Origin: an uncultured Lachnospiraceae bacterium
GTDB taxonomy: Bacteria; Bacillota; Clostridia; Lachnospirales; Lachnospiraceae
Reading direction: 5' to 3'
Length of the DNA: 40,706 bases
Assembly (NCBI GenBank): GCA_947382415.1
Contig: CANCYO010000022.1
Span: 1 to 40,706 of the forward strand
In this document: in pieces, positions 17,744 through 25,080 of the stretch
How positions within the stretch are numbered: the stretch's first letter is position 1
Layout of the letters: each line of letters begins with the position of its first letter
Made by a program: the position numbers and the translations under genes
The notes under the pieces: model-generated
What the model was told of the DNA's origin: nothing
The model's database searches: none
Seen by the model: the letters and a program-made list of their open reading frames with translations, nothing else

Positions 17744-18928
17744 ATGAGCAGAGGACGTTATGGAATACATGGCGGGCAGTATATTTCGGAGACTTTGATG
17801 AATGAGCTGCTGCGTCTGGAGGAGGCCTACGAGCAGTACAAAAAAGATCCCGGGTTTACGGCAGAGCTCAACAGACTGCTGAACGAGTATGCGGGCAGGC
17901 CCTCGCTGTTGTATTATGCGGAGAAGATGACCAGGGATCTGGGCGGAGCCAGAATTTATCTGAAGCGGGAGGATCTGAACCACACCGGCTCCCACAAGAT
18001 CAACAATGTGCTGGGGCAGGCGCTTTTAGCCAAAAAGATGGGCAAGACCCGGCTCATCGCAGAGACCGGAGCGGGACAGCACGGGGTGGCTACGGCCACG
18101 GCGGCTGCGCTGCTGGGCATGGAGTGCGAGATTTTTATGGGTAAGGAAGACACGGACAGACAGGCGCTGAATGTGTACCGCATGGAGCTTCTGGGTGCAA
18201 AAGTCCATCCTGTTTTGAGCGGGACGCAGACGCTGAAAGACGCGGTGAACGAGACGATGAGAGAGTGGAGCAATCGTGTGAATGACACGCATTATTGTCT
18301 GGGCTCCGTCATGGGACCCCATCCCTTTCCCATGATCGTTCGGGATTTTCAGAGCGTTATCGGCAGCGAGGCCAGAGCGCAGATTCTGGAGGCGGAAGGA
18401 AAGCTTCCTGCGGCGGTAGTTGCCTGCGTGGGAGGCGGCAGCAATGCCATGGGTGCGTTCTATCACTTTATCCCGGACGAGGGGGTGGAGCTCATAGGCT
18501 GTGAGGCCGCGGGCAAAGGCGTTGACACTGCGCTTACGGCGGCGACCATCGCCACGGGTACACTGGGGGTATTTCACGGTATGAAATCCTATTTCTGTCA
18601 GGATCAGTACGGCCAGATCGCTCCGGTCTACTCCATATCCGCAGGACTGGATTATCCCGGCATCGGGCCGGAGCACGCTCATCTTCACGACACCGGCAGA
18701 GCGCGGTATGTGCCTGTCACCGATGATGAGGCGGTGGAGGCATTCGAGTATCTGGCGCGCACGGAGGGCATCATCTGTGCCATCGAGAGCGCCCATGCGG
18801 TGGCCCATGTGATAAAGACTGCAAAAAATTACAGTCCCGATCAGAGCATTATCATCTGCATATCGGGACGGGGAGACAAGGACGTGGCGGCAATCGCCAG
18901 ATACAGGGGGGTAGACATTCATGACTGA
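17744..18928 (+). CDS. trpB: Tryptophan synthase beta chain
   Basis: A 394-aa PLP enzyme that condenses indole with serine. The Schiff-base lysine is K85 in HTGSHKINN and the catalytic glutamate E107 in AETGAGQHG; the phosphate loop GGGSNAMG is present. The start at 17744 is chosen because AAAGGA precedes it by 8 nt and the family begins at SRGRYGIHGGQY; the frame stays open back to 17675, which would add 23 residues with no match to the family. The stop overlaps trpA by 8 bp. It forms the alpha-beta complex with TrpA. Confidence 0.96.
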   Translation: MSRGRYGIHGGQYISETLMNELLRLEEAYEQYKKDPGFTAELNRLLNEYAGRPSLLYYAEKMTRDLGGARIYLKREDLNHTGSHKINNVLGQALLAKKMGKTRLIAETGAGQHGVATATAAALLGMECEIFMGKEDTDRQALNVYRMELLGAKVHPVLSGTQTLKDAVNETMREWSNRVNDTHYCLGSVMGPHPFPMIVRDFQSVIGSEARAQILEAEGKLPAAVVACVGGGSNAMGAFYHFIPDEGVELIGCEAAGKGVDTALTAATIATGTLGVFHGMKSYFCQDQYGQIAPVYSISAGLDYPGIGPEHAHLHDTGRARYVPVTDDEAVEAFEYLARTEGIICAIESAHAVAHVIKTAKNYSPDQSIIICISGRGDKDVAAIARYRGVDIHD

Positions 18929-19739
18929 CAGAGCTATAATTCAGAAAAAGGGTGTAGAGAATACCGTGGATCGGGTGTTTTCCACATCGAATCATAAGGC
19001 GTTTATCGGATTTTTGACGGCGGGTGATCCCGGCGCGGACAGCACTGTTGAGTTTATTCTGGAAATGGAGCGGGCGGGAGCGGACCTGGTGGAGATCGGC
19101 ATTCCCTTCTCCGATCCCACGGCGGAAGGGCCGGTGATCCAGGACGCCAATATCCGTGCGCTGCGGGCAGGCATGACCACTGACGGCGTCTTTGACATCG
19201 TTCGCAGGGTGCGGGAACAGTCTGAGCTTCCGCTGGCGTTTATGACATACTTAAATCCGATCTTTCATTATGGATATGAAAAATTTTTTTCCAAATGTGA
19301 GGAATTGGGCGTGGGCGCGGTGATTATTCCCGATCTGCCCTATGAAGAGCGGGAGGAGGCCCAGGCGCCTGCGGCGGCGCACAATGTGCATGTGATCTCC
19401 ATGATCGCTCCCACCTCACAGGAGAGGATTCAGTCCATCGCCCGGGAGGCGGACGGATTTATCTATGTGGTGAGCTCCATGGGCGTCACCGGAGTGCGCA
19501 GCGAGATTAAGACGGATCTGGATTCTATCGTAAAAAGCATTCGCCAGGTGACGGATATTCCCTGCGCCATCGGCTTTGGTATCAGCACACCGGAGCAGGC
19601 GAAAAAGATGGCTGCCATCTCGGACGGCGCCATCGTGGGAAGCGCAATTGTCAAAATAATCGCCGCATCCGGCGCACAGGCGGGGCCGGAGATCTATGAA
19701 TATGTCAGGAGTATGAAGAATGCTGTGGAGAGCTTTTGA
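18921..19739 (+). CDS. trpA: Tryptophan synthase alpha chain
   Basis: A 272-aa TIM barrel that cleaves indole-3-glycerol phosphate and channels indole to TrpB. The catalytic glutamate is E58 (VEIGIPFSDP). The second catalytic acid, Asp60 in the enterobacterial enzyme (PLADGP), is replaced by glutamate here (PTAEGP, E69). Phosphate-binding loops GVTGVRS and FGISTPEQ are present. It overlaps trpB by 8 bp, as expected for coupled subunits, and is followed one base later by the luxE-like start. Confidence 0.96.
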   Translation: MTDRAIIQKKGVENTVDRVFSTSNHKAFIGFLTAGDPGADSTVEFILEMERAGADLVEIGIPFSDPTAEGPVIQDANIRALRAGMTTDGVFDIVRRVREQSELPLAFMTYLNPIFHYGYEKFFSKCEELGVGAVIIPDLPYEEREEAQAPAAAHNVHVISMIAPTSQERIQSIAREADGFIYVVSSMGVTGVRSEIKTDLDSIVKSIRQVTDIPCAIGFGISTPEQAKKMAAISDGAIVGSAIVKIIAASGAQAGPEIYEYVRSMKNAVESF

Positions 19740-19740
19740 T

Positions 19741-20889
19741 ATGAAAAACCGAAGGAAGCTGTTTTCAGCCAGGGATCCTTTTGACCTTGAGGAAACGGAA
19801 GAGCGCTTTGTGCAGGCGATGCGGGAGAACTGCCGCTTTCAGTACAAAAACTGTCCGCCTTACCGGAGACTGTGCAGACATTTTGGGTTTCGCCCGGGGA
19901 GTCTTAAGACCACGGAGGAGCTTGGCAGGCTTCCCTTTATTCCAACGGTTAATTTCAAACGGCGAAAACTCTTTTCCGTACCTGAAAAAAGCATGATTCT
20001 TCAGGCAACCTCCTCGGGAACCAGCGGGCGGGTCAGCAAAATCGGATTTGCATTGGGCGATCTGTGGTGCGGGCTGAAGATGGTGCTTAGAATCGGAAGC
20101 TGGCGGGGCGTATTTTCCATACGGCCCGCCCATTATATTGTGATGGGCTACAAACCTTACAGAGGTAATCAGACAGCCGTAACCAAAACGGCGTTTGGTG
20201 CCACCCTGTTTTCCCCGGCCCTAAGCCGTACCTATGCATTAAAATACAACGAGAGCAAGCAGCGGTACGAGCCCGATCTGGAGGGTGTCATCCGGGCTCT
20301 GCAGAAATTTTCAGGGGGAAGGAAACCGGCTGGCATTTTTTCTCCCGCGGTATTTCCAGTCCGTTTTATGGGATTTCCTTCTTATACTTATTTCCTGCTC
20401 AGACAGATGGAGGAGCGGGGAATATTCCTCAAGCTGAAGAAAGGTTCCAGAATTATGCTGGGCGGCGGCTGGAAACAATTCTACAAAGAGCAGGTGGAAA
20501 AGGAAGAGCTGTACCGGCTGGCAAAAAAGGTATTGGATGTAGATGAGGAGAATATCATTGAATTTTTCGGTGCGGTGGAGCATCCGATTCTCTATTGCGA
20601 CTGTGAGAGACATCACTTCCATGTTCCGGTATACAGCCGCGTACTGATCCGGGATGCAGATACATTGGAACCGCTTCCCATGGGACAGATGGGGCTGGTA
20701 AATCTCCTGACGCCCATGGTAAAGGCGACGCCCATTCTCAGCGTGATGACAGACGATCTGGGAGTGCTGCATCCGGGAAGCGAGTGTGGCTGCGGCCTGA
20801 CTGCGCCTTATCTGGAAGTGATCGGCAGAGTGGGATTGAAGGATATTAAGACCTGCGCGGCGGGTGCGGCGGAGCTCTTAAATCAGTAA
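19741..20889 (+). CDS. LuxE-like acyl-protein synthetase
   Basis: A 382-aa member of the LuxE acyl-protein synthetase family, related to phenylacetate-CoA ligases. LuxE activates a carboxylic acid with ATP, holds it on a C-terminal cysteine and passes it to LuxC for reduction. Visible here: an ATP loop ATSSGTSGR (about 83-91), the adenylate-domain FFGAVEHP, the closing TDDLGVLHPG then CGCG and EVIGRVG, and a cysteine ten residues from the end (DIKTCAAG) where LuxE has its acylated cysteine. ATG 19741 is one base after the trpA stop with GGAGAG upstream; ATG 19720, overlapping trpA, is an alternative. No luciferase genes are near. The substrate is unknown. Confidence 0.85.
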   Translation: MKNRRKLFSARDPFDLEETEERFVQAMRENCRFQYKNCPPYRRLCRHFGFRPGSLKTTEELGRLPFIPTVNFKRRKLFSVPEKSMILQATSSGTSGRVSKIGFALGDLWCGLKMVLRIGSWRGVFSIRPAHYIVMGYKPYRGNQTAVTKTAFGATLFSPALSRTYALKYNESKQRYEPDLEGVIRALQKFSGGRKPAGIFSPAVFPVRFMGFPSYTYFLLRQMEERGIFLKLKKGSRIMLGGGWKQFYKEQVEKEELYRLAKKVLDVDEENIIEFFGAVEHPILYCDCERHHFHVPVYSRVLIRDADTLEPLPMGQMGLVNLLTPMVKATPILSVMTDDLGVLHPGSECGCGLTAPYLEVIGRVGLKDIKTCAAGAAELLNQ

Positions 20890-20901
20890 AGGAGAAGTCG
20901 G

Positions 20902-22242
20902 ATGATATTGGCGGACGGCAGGTTGTATGATTCCTCTGCGCAGGGGAATATCCTGAGAGAACTGGAACACAAAATCAACAGAACCAGAGCGGGAAAGGGG
21001 CTTGCGCCGGAGACTGTGATCGCTGCGGTGGAGACGCTTCGGGACAAAATTCTTGCGGGAGAGTTTGACAGAAGGATCAGCGAGTTGGCGGATTCGGGGA
21101 TTCTGGGTTCGGAGAATGTGCGGGAACAGATCAATCAGGCCGCAGAGCTCTTAAAACGGGAACATCTGGAGTATAAACTACAGGTGGAGCTTGGCGGCGG
21201 TTCGTCAGAGTATGGCGGCTTTCGGGGCAGGCTCCGGTCGCGGATCATGCCTCTGGGTACTCTGTTTCATATCGCCGCAGGGAATATGGATGGCCTGCCT
21301 GTTTACAGTGTGCTGGAGGGGATGCTTACAGGCAATGTGAATATTTTGAAGCTGCCTCAGGCGGACAGGGGACTTTCTATTGAAATTCTTTCGGAACTGC
21401 TTCAAATAGAGCCTCGCCTGGCGTCTTGGCTGTATGTATTTGATACGCCCTCGGAGGATGTGGAGGCCATGCGGCGGATGGCGGATATGAGCGATGGTAT
21501 TGTGGTGTGGGGAGGCGACGAGGCAGTGCAGGCAGTGCGCCGTCTTGCACCGCCCGGTGCAAAGCTCATTGAGTGGGGACATAAGCTGGGATTTGCCTAT
21601 CTGTCAGGTTACGAGGACAAGGAGCGGGAGCTGGAGGCGCTGGCGGAGCATATCATCAAAACAAGGCAGCTTCTCTGCAGCTCCTGCCAGGTCATTTATA
21701 TCGACACTGAGGATATGGAAGAACTCTATGCTTTTTGCGGGGAATTCCTGCCCTGGTTACAGAGAGCCGCAGACAAATACGCGCAGACAGGGCAGGATAC
21801 GGTGGGAACGAGAGCGGAACTCTCCCTGCGCCGCTACAGCGACGAGCTTGACAGGGTATTTGACGCAGAATCCGGATCTCGTGCTGCGGGTCCTTCCAAA
21901 CCGGAGCGCAGCCGGGTCTGGTACGGCCGGGGCTGCTCCCTCACGGCCATGAAAGACAGCGCATTAGAGTGTTCCTATCTGTTTGGAAACTGTCTGGTCA
22001 AGCGTCTGCCCCGGAACCGCATGATGGAACAGCTTCGCAGACACAAAGGAACGCTGCAGACTGTCGGACTGATCTGCCTTGGAGAAAGACGGGCTGAGCT
22101 TACAGACATGCTGGCAGCCTGCGGCCTGACGCGCATTATGCGGGCGGGAAGCCAGTCGGATACCTTTATAGGAGAGGCTCACGACGGGGAATATGCCCTG
22201 CGCAGATATGTGCGCGTGGTAGACATCGAGCAGTGTGAGTAG
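20902..22242 (+). CDS. LuxC-like acyl-CoA/acyl-protein reductase
   Basis: A 446-aa protein of the LuxC family, NADPH-dependent reductases with an aldehyde dehydrogenase fold that turn activated acyl groups into aldehydes. The catalytic cysteine is most likely C259 in LLCSSCQ, where LuxC proteins have CSSPQ. GNVNILKLP (about 144-152) and HIAAGNMDGLP (123-133) resemble the cofactor-binding region. AAAGGAG precedes the start and only 12 bp separate it from the luxE-like gene, so the two are surely co-expressed, and probably with trp. A long inverted repeat directly after the stop may end the operon. Whether the aldehyde is fatty, aromatic or other cannot be told from sequence. Confidence 0.85.
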   Translation: MILADGRLYDSSAQGNILRELEHKINRTRAGKGLAPETVIAAVETLRDKILAGEFDRRISELADSGILGSENVREQINQAAELLKREHLEYKLQVELGGGSSEYGGFRGRLRSRIMPLGTLFHIAAGNMDGLPVYSVLEGMLTGNVNILKLPQADRGLSIEILSELLQIEPRLASWLYVFDTPSEDVEAMRRMADMSDGIVVWGGDEAVQAVRRLAPPGAKLIEWGHKLGFAYLSGYEDKERELEALAEHIIKTRQLLCSSCQVIYIDTEDMEELYAFCGEFLPWLQRAADKYAQTGQDTVGTRAELSLRRYSDELDRVFDAESGSRAAGPSKPERSRVWYGRGCSLTAMKDSALECSYLFGNCLVKRLPRNRMMEQLRRHKGTLQTVGLICLGERRAELTDMLAACGLTRIMRAGSQSDTFIGEAHDGEYALRRYVRVVDIEQCE

Positions 22243-22331
22243 CTGCCTGGCATGAGGGATTGGGGACGTGGGTCTATCCCCTGCCTCGATACCGGCTGAG
22301 CGTAGTCCTCCCAATCCTTTATGCCAGACAG
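22243..22331. other. Long imperfect inverted repeat after the trp-lux operon
   Basis: The segment beginning CTGCCTGGCAT (22243) and GGATTGGG pairs with CCCAATCC and ATGCCAGACAG (ending 22331): about 23 of 26 positions match. The loop is about 37 nt. There is no U-tract, so a classical terminator is doubtful, but the size and position fit a transcript end or RNA stability element. It starts one base after the luxC-like stop. Confidence 0.6.
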
Positions 22332-22379
22332 CATAAATTAATAGAAAGGACAACATGAATGTTCTTGCCGGTTGGCGGT

Positions 22380-22613
22380 GTCAGGGTGGGAGGGATCGGG
22401 ATTAGTTTGCGACATTGGTAAAGGTTGGTGCGTTTTCTTATAGTGCGGTTTGGAGTCGAGGGAGAAATGCGCACGGATGCGCATTTCAGGTTATACGGCG
22501 CATGGATGCGCCTTATAACCGGCCCGTAAATTGCGGAATTGTATAGCCGCACTATTAGAAAACACCCAACCGTACCCCAGGCGCAAACTAATCCCGATTC
22601 CTCACGCCCTGAC
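22380..22613. repeat. Branched palindromic element, about 234 bp
   Basis: Outer arms 22380-22411 and 22582-22613 match at 29 of 32 positions. Inside them a second pair (22423-22448 with 22547-22571, GTTTTCT-TATAGTGCGG type) continues the stem. At the centre are two compact hairpins: 22464-22487 (GAAATGCGCA/TGCGCATTTC) and 22489-22520 (15-bp arms, one mismatch). Both hairpins share the apex GCGCAYGGATGCGC. The whole can fold into one long stem ending in a multi-way junction. It could be a MITE-like element or a structured RNA. The frame MNVLAGWRCQGG opening at ATG 22356 behind AAAGGA is only 16 codons and probably chance. Confidence 0.75.
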
Positions 22614-22643
22614 GTGGTCGGGCGGTAATTATAATGTTTTGAA

Positions 22644-22687
22644 GCAGGATTAAAGCAGGATTAAAGCAGGATTAAGGCAGGATTTGA
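22644..22687. repeat. Four 11-bp tandem repeats upstream of yceD promoter
   Basis: GCAGGATTAAA repeats at 22644, 22655 (both perfect), 22666 (last base G) and 22677 (end diverged). They stop 10 bp before the -35 box of a consensus promoter. One helical turn per unit puts all copies on the same DNA face, suggesting a regulator or UP-type site; simple slippage is the plain alternative. Confidence 0.85.
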
Positions 22688-22697
22688 AATTTGGATA

Positions 22698-22726
22698 TTG
22701 ACAAAATATACCGCTGTATGTATAAT
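22698..22726 (+). promoter_or_regulatory. Perfect sigma-A promoter for yceD-rpmF
   Basis: TTGACA (22698-22703), exactly 17 bp, TATAAT (22721-22726). Both boxes match consensus. Expected start near 22733, about 47 nt before the yceD start codon. Confidence 0.9.
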
Positions 22727-22779
22727 AAATCAGTGTGCGAAAGCAGTGCTGACGCATGATAGAGTGCATAGGAGTCGCT

Positions 22780-23310
22780 ATGTTAGTGAATTTATCGGAT
22801 GTATTAACCTCTGAAGGCAGAGTCATGAAGCGGGAGATTCCTCTGGAGATGACCGCTTTTGCAAACGGAGCAGGTACTTTTTCCGTTGAGGAGAAGTCTC
22901 CTGTGGAGTTTACCTTTACCAATATCGGCGTGGACAAGGCCAGGGTGGAGGGGAACTGCAGGCTGGTCTTTGCGGCAGTTTGCGACAGATGTCTTGCGGA
23001 TGTGCCGGTTGTTCTGGAGCTTTCCTTTGACAGAACGGTGGCTGCGCCCGGAGCGCTTGCGGATGATGAGGACGCGGAGGCGGATGCCCAGAGCTTTATG
23101 GAGGGTTATCAGCTTGACGTGGAGGCTTTTGTGTATGACGAAATTATTGTAAACTGGCCTGTGAAGATTTTGTGCAAGGAAGACTGCAAGGGCGTGTGCC
23201 CGGTCTGCGGACAGAATCTGAACGAGAGGGAATGTGGCTGCGACACCTTCGTACCCGACCCCCGTATGGCGGCAATAAAAGATATTTTTAACGCGGATAA
23301 GGAGGTGTAA
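22780..23310 (+). CDS. yceD: DUF177/YceD family protein
   Basis: A 176-aa protein of the DUF177 family, encoded next to rpmF across bacteria and linked in E. coli and plants to 23S rRNA accumulation. The typical C-terminal zinc-like cysteines are visible: CDRC (about 67-70), and CKEDC, CPVCG and ECGC in 130-160. The start at 22780 has AGGAG 7 nt upstream; ATG 22756 gives eight extra residues without a site. The ribosome site of rpmF overlaps its last codons. Confidence 0.93.
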   Translation: MLVNLSDVLTSEGRVMKREIPLEMTAFANGAGTFSVEEKSPVEFTFTNIGVDKARVEGNCRLVFAAVCDRCLADVPVVLELSFDRTVAAPGALADDEDAEADAQSFMEGYQLDVEAFVYDEIIVNWPVKILCKEDCKGVCPVCGQNLNERECGCDTFVPDPRMAAIKDIFNADKEV

Positions 23311-23312
23311 CG

Positions 23313-23492
23313 ATGTCTATTTGTCCCAAGAATAAATCTTCCAAAGGTAGAAGAGACAAGAGAAGAGCAAACTGGAAAATGAGTGCTCCTACTCTGGTAA
23401 AGTGCAGCAAGTGCGGCGCGCTGATGGTGCCCCACAGAGTATGCAAAAACTGTGGTTCCTACAATAAGAAGCAGATCGTGGAGACCGATTAA
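23313..23492 (+). CDS. rpmF: 50S ribosomal protein L32
   Basis: A 59-aa ribosomal protein beginning MSICPKNKSSKGRRDKRRAN. It keeps the zinc-ribbon form with C31, C34, C44 and C47 (CSKC and CKNC). GGAGGTG is 5 nt before the ATG, inside the end of yceD. Co-transcribed with yceD; a terminator follows. Confidence 0.97.
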   Translation: MSICPKNKSSKGRRDKRRANWKMSAPTLVKCSKCGALMVPHRVCKNCGSYNKKQIVETD

Positions 23493-23544
23493 TGTCCGGT
23501 GACGGGCTCTGATGTGGGATATTTGGGAGTATTATATGTGAGAT

Positions 23545-23576
23545 AAAGGCTTTTTCCGATGGGGAAGAGCCTTTTT
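23545..23576 (+). terminator. Terminator after rpmF
   Basis: AAAGGCTTTTTCC (23545-23557) pairs with GGAAGAGCCTTT (23563-23574, one bulge), and the right arm runs into a T-run. It separates rpmF from the plsX promoter. Confidence 0.8.
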
Positions 23577-23586
23577 CATTTTGTAC

Positions 23587-23615
23587 TTGATTTTTACAGG
23601 GCTGTTTAGTATAGT
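23587..23615 (+). promoter_or_regulatory. plsX promoter
   Basis: TTGATT (23587-23592), 17 bp, TATAGT (23610-23615), about 54 bp before the plsX start. No separate FapR-like operator could be recognised. Confidence 0.65.
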
Positions 23616-23668
23616 AGTAAAGAGCGCAGAAAAACCATTTTTTGGCGCTGCGCGGAGAGGGAAGAAGA

Positions 23669-24679
23669 ATGGCCGAGATGGTAAAGGTGGCAGTGGATGC
23701 CATGGGTGGAGACAATGCACCCGGTGAAATCGTAAAGGGCGCAGTGGAGGCCATAAACTCCGACAAGCGCATCAAAGTATATCTGGTGGGCAGAGAGCCT
23801 GCCGTGGCGGCGGAGCTTGGAAAATATCAGTATGATCCCGAGCAGGTGGAGATCGTTCATGCCGAGGAGGTCATCGAGATGGCGGAGCCGCCTGTGATGG
23901 CGATTCGTAAGAAAAAGAACTCCTCCATAGTAAAGGCCATGTATATGGTAAAGGACGGAACGTGCGACGCACTGGTCTCCGCCGGAAGCACCGGAGCGGT
24001 TCTGGTGGGCGGGCAGGTGATCGTGGGCCGTATCAAGGGTGTGGAGAGACCTCCTCTCGCCCCGTTGATTCCCACGGCGGAGGGCGTGGCCCTGCTGATT
24101 GACTGCGGTGCGAATGTGGACGCGAGACCTTCTCATCTTTTGCAGTTTGCCAAGATGGGAAGCGTGTATATGGAAAATGTCATGGGAGTAAAAAATCCCA
24201 GAGTGGGCATTGTAAATATCGGCGCCGAGGAAGAGAAGGGCAACACTCTGGTGAAAGAGACCTTCCCGCTTCTGAAAAACTGTCCGGAGATCAATTTTAT
24301 CGGCAGCGTGGAGGCAAGAGATATTCCCGCGGGAGCTGCGGACGTTGTGGTCTGCGAGGCGTTTGTGGGCAATGTCATTCTGAAGATGTACGAGGGCGTG
24401 GGCGGCGTCCTGATCAAGAAAGTAAAAGAAGGCATGACAAGTACGCTGCGCAGCACGATAGGAGCGATGCTGGTGAAGCCAGCGCTGAAAAAAACTCTGA
24501 AGAGCTTTGATACGGAGGAGTACGGCGGAGCGCCTCTTCTGGGGCTGAACGGACTGGTGGTGAAGACTCACGGGAGCAGCAAGGCTGTGGAGATCAAAAA
24601 TTCGATCCTCCAGTGTCTGACCTTCCAGGAACAGCGCATAAATGACAAGATCCGGGAGAGAATTGTCCTGGAGGATTAG
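23669..24679 (+). CDS. plsX: Phosphate acyltransferase
   Basis: A 336-aa enzyme that turns acyl-ACP into acyl-phosphate for PlsY, the first step of phospholipid synthesis in Firmicutes. Family hallmarks: VAVDAMGGDNAP at the start, SAGSTGAVLVGG, RPPLAPLIPT, LLIDCGANVDARP, GNVILKMYEG and GAPLLGLNG. The start at 23669 follows GGAGAGGGAAG; a TTG further upstream (23642) would add nine residues and is not needed. It is followed by acpP, its substrate carrier. Confidence 0.96.
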   Translation: MAEMVKVAVDAMGGDNAPGEIVKGAVEAINSDKRIKVYLVGREPAVAAELGKYQYDPEQVEIVHAEEVIEMAEPPVMAIRKKKNSSIVKAMYMVKDGTCDALVSAGSTGAVLVGGQVIVGRIKGVERPPLAPLIPTAEGVALLIDCGANVDARPSHLLQFAKMGSVYMENVMGVKNPRVGIVNIGAEEEKGNTLVKETFPLLKNCPEINFIGSVEARDIPAGAADVVVCEAFVGNVILKMYEGVGGVLIKKVKEGMTSTLRSTIGAMLVKPALKKTLKSFDTEEYGGAPLLGLNGLVVKTHGSSKAVEIKNSILQCLTFQEQRINDKIRERIVLED

Positions 24680-24761
24680 TTTTGAAACGTATAGCCGTAA
24701 ATTGGCAGGAAACTGCTCAATATAAATTTTTGCAAATTCATAAGAAAGAAGGAACAGTGAC

Positions 24762-24992
24762 ATGGAATTGGAAAAGTTGAAGAAAGTAATCGCAGAAGTG
24801 TTGAATGTGGACCCCGAGGAGATTACGCCGGAATCCACATTCATGGACGATCTCGGGGCAGACTCCCTGGACGTGTTCCAGATCATTATGGGAATCGAGG
24901 AAGAGTTTGATATTGAGATTCCTGCGGAGAAGGCTGAGAAGATAACAACGGTTGAGGAAGCAGTGGAATTGATTAAAGGTGCTTTGAACTAA
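24762..24992 (+). CDS. acpP: Acyl carrier protein
   Basis: A 76-aa acidic ACP. The phosphopantetheine attachment serine is S35 in DLGADSLDVFQ. AAGAAGGAAC precedes the ATG. It lies 82 bp after plsX, probably in one transcript, and is followed by a strong terminator. Confidence 0.97.
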   Translation: MELEKLKKVIAEVLNVDPEEITPESTFMDDLGADSLDVFQIIMGIEEEFDIEIPAEKAEKITTVEEAVELIKGALN

Positions 24993-25009
24993 AGGATTCA
25001 GTTGCTCAG

Positions 25010-25045
25010 GTATTCCCGAATCTCCGTATTTGGGAATACTTTTTT
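25010..25045 (+). terminator. Terminator after acpP
   Basis: GTATTCCC (25010-25017) pairs with GGGAATAC (25032-25039), followed by six T. It lies 36 bp before the rnc start. No good promoter is visible between, so rnc-smc-ftsY may depend partly on read-through. Confidence 0.85.
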
Positions 25046-25080
25046 GCGTGACAATAGAGAAGATGTCAATAAGGAGAAAT

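Noticed and set aside
18026..18922. 298-codon open frame opposite trpB
   Set aside because: Antisense shadow of a securely identified gene; no domain recognised.
19741..22242. Bioluminescence operon
   Set aside because: No luxA, luxB or luxD homologue is present in the window and the organism type is anaerobic.
22356..22406. 16-codon leader peptide with ribosome site in the branched element
   Set aside because: Very short, no tryptophan or other run of codons that would suggest attenuation beyond one chance Trp, and it overlaps the palindrome arm.
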